From Solwaraspora sp. WMMD406 (GTDB lineage Bacteria > Actinomycetota > Actinomycetes > Mycobacteriales > Micromonosporaceae), in assembly GCF_029626025.1 (NCBI RefSeq), contig NZ_JARUBF010000001.1, positions 3,658,001-3,722,000 of the forward strand: 64,000 nt of DNA, in the 5' to 3' direction. Below are positions 61,029-64,000 of the stretch, piece after piece. A program made the position numbers and the translations under genes. Every line of letters begins with the position of its first letter. Positions within the stretch are counted from its first letter, which is position 1. Below the pieces are notes generated by a model that was not told the origin of the DNA, did not search any database, and saw only the letters and a list, made by a program, of their open reading frames with translations.

Positions 61029-62891
61029 ATGCGTAGGTTACGCCCATCTGCGGGCCGGTCGGTCGCCGCCGCCGTGCTCGTCGGGCTGGTCCTGGCGGCA
61101 GGACCAGCGGCGGCGGCACCGGTGGCGGGTCCCGATTCCGCAGCTGGCACCGACGGCCATGGCGGGCATCACGGCGACCTCCGGCACGAGGCGACGCTGC
61201 TCGCCAAGGCGCCGGTCGACGAGTGCTTCGTCGACATCGGCATCGACTACCCGGCGGGACCACCGTGCGAGACGGGGCAGCCCAAGGTCAACCAGTCCTA
61301 CGTCTGGGGCATGACCCGCTACAAGCATCGGTTGTGGTTCGGCACCGGCGCCAACATCAACTGCATGACGAGCGGCAACAACCTGCGCAACACGCAGCCG
61401 ACCCGTAACGACGACTGGGTCTGCGAGTACGGCCAGAGCCAGATCGCCCGCTACAACCCGGATCTGCCGCCGACGCTCGGCGACCACCGTGCTCCGCGCA
61501 TCTACACGTACGACACCAAGAGCCGGCAGATGGTCGAGCGCACCGACGCGGTGCGCAACGCCTCGTCCGACGACGCGTACCGGCTGACCACCACCGCCGG
61601 CCTACGCTCGGCCGGCAACCACCGAGGCGTCGTACTGCTCGGCGGCCCGGCGCTCGGCGCGACGCTCAACCTGTTCGCCTTCAACGCCGACACCGGGGCG
61701 TTCCTGGGTTCCCGCAACTTCACCCAGTACGGCAACATCCGCCACTTCCTGGTGGCCGACAACGAGCTCTACACCGGGGTCGGCGTCGGGCCGAACGGCG
61801 GTGAGCGGGGCCTGGTGCTGCGCTGGACCGGCAGCAAGTCGGATCCGTTCAGCTTCGTCGAGGTGGCGAACCTGCCGGCGCAGGCCGTCGACCTGGCCGC
61901 GCACCAGGGTCGGATCTACGTGACCACCTGGGTCGGTGCGGAAGCCACCATGGCGCAGGCCACCGCTGGTCCGTTCTCGCCGACCGCCGACATCGCCGAC
62001 CCGGTCACCGCCGACGACCCTGAGCCGGCGAACGTCGCTGGCGTGTGGATGAGCCCGAAGCTGTCCGAGAACGGCCCGGGCCTGGACCCCTCCGACGCGG
62101 ACCGGTGGACCCGGGTGTGGAGCGTGTTGGACTACGAACCGGACCCGATCATCGCACGCACCTACGGGCTGGGTGGCCTCGCCTCCTACGGCGGCTACCT
62201 CTACTGGGGCACCATGCACGTGCCGCTGAAGTCCACCACTGTGCACCTGGCCGTCTACCCACCCACCGACGAGCAGGGTGTCCGTGACTCGGTTCGCAAC
62301 ACCCAGCGCGCGATCGGCATTTTCCGGGGCAGCTTCAAGGGCCACGGCCACGGCCATCACGGCCACACATCCGGTGGACCCGGCCACGGTGGACCCGGGC
62401 ACGGCCACGGCCAGCGGATCGACCTGCTGTACGGCGCGGCTGAACTTCCCGCCTACGATCCGGCGGCCGCCGACGGCGCCGGCGCCTGGGCCACGGTGCC
62501 GACGGGCTACACCCCGCTGTACGGGGCGTCCGGATTCGACAACCCGTTCCTCAACTACACCTGGAAGATGGTGGTGGCCGGTGGCCGGCTCTACGTCGGC
62601 ACCATGGACTGGAGCTACATGGCCAAGGAACTGGCGGACGCGCCGGAGCTGCCCGAGGAGCTTCCGTACGGTGCCGACCTGTGGATGTTCGAGTCTCCGC
62701 ACCGGGCGGCGACCGCCGTGGACACGAGCGGACTCGGAAATTATCTCAATTACGGGGTCCGCAGCATGGTGGTGGACGGGTCCACGGTATACCTCGGTAT
62801 GGCCAACCCGATGAATCTGCGGACCGATTTGACCGACGATGTACCTGAGGGTGGTTGGGAGTTGATCAAGTTGACTCCCAAGCACCACTGA
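61029..62891 (+). CDS. secreted propeller-like protein with His-rich loop
   Basis: A 620-residue exported protein: signal peptide (1-~33, AAA-AP cleavage area), then repeated short beta-strand blocks (RLWFGTGANI, ELYTGVGVGP, RIYVTTWVGAE, YLYWGTMHVPL, RLYVGTMDW, TVYLGMAN) that suggest a beta-propeller. A His/Gly-rich loop (~437-463, HGHGHHGHTSGGPGHGG) is inserted. Three or four Cys are near the N-terminus (DECFVDIG, PCETGQ, NCMTS, VCEYG). No enzyme motif is known. It is 52 bp after the sulfotransferase gene in the same direction and so probably belongs to the same operon. GGGAGAG 8 bases before ATG 61029. Its role could be handling or binding the exported product. Confidence 0.75.
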   Translation: MRRLRPSAGRSVAAAVLVGLVLAAGPAAAAPVAGPDSAAGTDGHGGHHGDLRHEATLLAKAPVDECFVDIGIDYPAGPPCETGQPKVNQSYVWGMTRYKHRLWFGTGANINCMTSGNNLRNTQPTRNDDWVCEYGQSQIARYNPDLPPTLGDHRAPRIYTYDTKSRQMVERTDAVRNASSDDAYRLTTTAGLRSAGNHRGVVLLGGPALGATLNLFAFNADTGAFLGSRNFTQYGNIRHFLVADNELYTGVGVGPNGGERGLVLRWTGSKSDPFSFVEVANLPAQAVDLAAHQGRIYVTTWVGAEATMAQATAGPFSPTADIADPVTADDPEPANVAGVWMSPKLSENGPGLDPSDADRWTRVWSVLDYEPDPIIARTYGLGGLASYGGYLYWGTMHVPLKSTTVHLAVYPPTDEQGVRDSVRNTQRAIGIFRGSFKGHGHGHHGHTSGGPGHGGPGHGHGQRIDLLYGAAELPAYDPAAADGAGAWATVPTGYTPLYGASGFDNPFLNYTWKMVVAGGRLYVGTMDWSYMAKELADAPELPEELPYGADLWMFESPHRAATAVDTSGLGNYLNYGVRSMVVDGSTVYLGMANPMNLRTDLTDDVPEGGWELIKLTPKHH

Positions 62892-62919
62892 CCACGTAAC
62901 GACCGAAAGTAGGTAGGCG

Positions 62920-63987
62920 ATGGCACGGTACCGGCACCGGCTGGTGGCTCCTGTCCTGATGGGCGCGCTTGTCGCGCTGATCGCGGGCTGCACCTCGGTG
63001 CCGGACCGGGCGTCGCCGTCGTCGCCGTCGTCGCCGTCGGTATCGCCGGAATCGTCCGCGCCGGACGACTCCGGCGACACCGGCGATGACGGTCGACCGG
63101 ATACCGGCGACCCGGCCGGCCGGCCGGCCGACCTGCCGCCGGCCGGCTCGTCGGAGCAGACGATCACCGTCGACGGCTACGAGCGGACCTTCCGTCTCTA
63201 CCGGCCCGGTGGTCTGGCCGAGGACACCCCGGCACCGTTGCTCGTCATGCTGCACGGTGTGCTCGGCACCGGCCAGCAGGCCGAGTCGTGGTACGGCTGG
63301 AACGCGGTCGCCGACCGGGAGGGGTTCGTGGTCGCCTACCCGGACGCGCGCAACCGCGCCTGGGCGGTGACCGACGAGTGCTGCGGCGCGTCTGCCCGGG
63401 ACGGGATCGACGACGCCGGGTTCGTCCTGGCCGTGGTGGAATCCCTGCGGCAGCGGATGACCCTCGACCCGGACCGGCTCTACCTGTCGGGGATCTCCAA
63501 CGGCGGAATGCTCGCCTACAAGCTGGTCTGCGAATCCTCGGTGTTCGCGGCGGTGGCGGTGGTGGCCACGACCATGCTCACCGACTGCTCGGCCGCCGTA
63601 CCGATCTCCGTCCTACACATTCACGGCACCGCTGACGACACGATCCCCTACACCGGCGGTACGGGCCGGCGGGAGGGCGCGTCCCGGGGCCGGGTGCCGG
63701 ACACGGTCGACGGCCCGCCGGTGCCGGATCTGGTCCGCCGATGGCAGCGGATCGACGACTGCGCTCCGGCCCAGACCCGTACCGAGGCGACGGTGACCAC
63801 GTCGACCGCCTCCTGCCCGGGTGGCCGCGACGTCACGCTGATCACCATCGACGGCGCCGGCCACCAGTGGCCCGGTTCGTCGCCCGGCGCGGCCAGCCGG
63901 CTGCTCGGGCTGGATCCGCCCGCGACCGAAATCGACGCCACCACCACCAGTTGGAATTTCCTCGCCGCCCACGCCAAGCCGGCGTGA
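62920..63987 (+). CDS. PHB-depolymerase/feruloyl-esterase-like lipoprotein (LpqC type)
   Basis: A 355-residue lipoprotein esterase: lipobox LIAGC (Cys23), a Ser/Pro/Asp-rich linker, then an alpha/beta hydrolase of the PHB depolymerase/esterase LpqC family: LLVMLHGVLGTGQQAES (oxyanion), YLSGISNGGMLAYKL (nucleophile Ser), HIHGTADDTIPY (Asp) and IDGAGHQWPGS (His). Substrates in the family are short polyesters or hydroxycinnamate esters. It lies 28 bp after the propeller-like gene. It may act on an ester of the operon product at the cell surface, but this is inference. The next 13 bases contain no further feature. Confidence 0.86.
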   Translation: MARYRHRLVAPVLMGALVALIAGCTSVPDRASPSSPSSPSVSPESSAPDDSGDTGDDGRPDTGDPAGRPADLPPAGSSEQTITVDGYERTFRLYRPGGLAEDTPAPLLVMLHGVLGTGQQAESWYGWNAVADREGFVVAYPDARNRAWAVTDECCGASARDGIDDAGFVLAVVESLRQRMTLDPDRLYLSGISNGGMLAYKLVCESSVFAAVAVVATTMLTDCSAAVPISVLHIHGTADDTIPYTGGTGRREGASRGRVPDTVDGPPVPDLVRRWQRIDDCAPAQTRTEATVTTSTASCPGGRDVTLITIDGAGHQWPGSSPGAASRLLGLDPPATEIDATTTSWNFLAAHAKPA

Positions 63988-64000
63988 CCCGCAAGCCGGC

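Overview
The window is a very GC-rich actinomycete chromosome segment. Starts are often GTG, third codon positions are strongly GC-biased, genes overlap as GTGA or ATGA, and convergent genes are separated by long GC-rich hairpins. The gene families (SARP regulator, conservon-type kinase, DUF3159, septum-formation lipoprotein-like protein, CebR-type cellulase control) fit a Micromonospora-like member of the Micromonosporaceae. That assignment is an inference; no rRNA or tRNA gene was seen.

Layout. (1) 1-15.3 kb holds ordinary metabolic and housekeeping genes: a glycogen-debranching enzyme cut by the left edge, a GH63-like glucosidase, a UvrA-like ABC ATPase without the UvrB-binding insert, an AraC regulator with a VOC protein, a NicO Ni/Co transporter with a secreted partner, a secreted purple-acid-type phosphatase, a septum-formation-family protein, a CPBP protease, a thioredoxin-like protein, a lipoprotein and a D-amino-acid-oxidase-like flavoenzyme. 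(2) 15.3-28.5 kb is regulatory and signalling: three tandem palindromes ahead of a large SARP/NB-ARC/TPR regulator, WrbA, a PhzE-like anthranilate/ADIC synthase behind a trp-type leader with four mutually complementary segments, a sugar kinase, a two-gene remnant of a conservon (kinase plus roadblock) and a Ser/Thr kinase. (3) 28.6-34.3 kb is a cellulose module: a GH1 beta-glucosidase broken by a one-base frameshift and a divergent CBM2-GH48 cellulase, with two CebR-like operators between them. (4) 34.3-45.2 kb is mostly membrane and cell-surface genes, including an apparent operon of FN3 protein, MoxR ATPase, DUF58 and transglutaminase.

(5) 45.6-64.0 kb is the most interesting part: seven same-strand genes, tightly packed, that read as one operon. 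PKS1 (two FMN-barrel/PfaD-like halves, KS, AT, three identical ACPs, KR) and PKS2 (KS, AT-like, hotdog DH, built-in Sfp-type phosphopantetheinyl transferase) together hold most of the parts of a PUFA-synthase-like iterative enzyme. They are followed by a discrete ACP, an alpha/beta hydrolase and a sulfotransferase, the same three activities that in curacin (CurM) and cyanobacterial Ols enzymes form a terminal alkene by sulfation and decarboxylation. Two secreted proteins close the operon: a propeller-like protein of unknown role and a PHB-depolymerase-like lipoprotein esterase. The likely product is a lipid or polyketide that may be sulfated or end in an alkene, but its structure cannot be read from the sequence.
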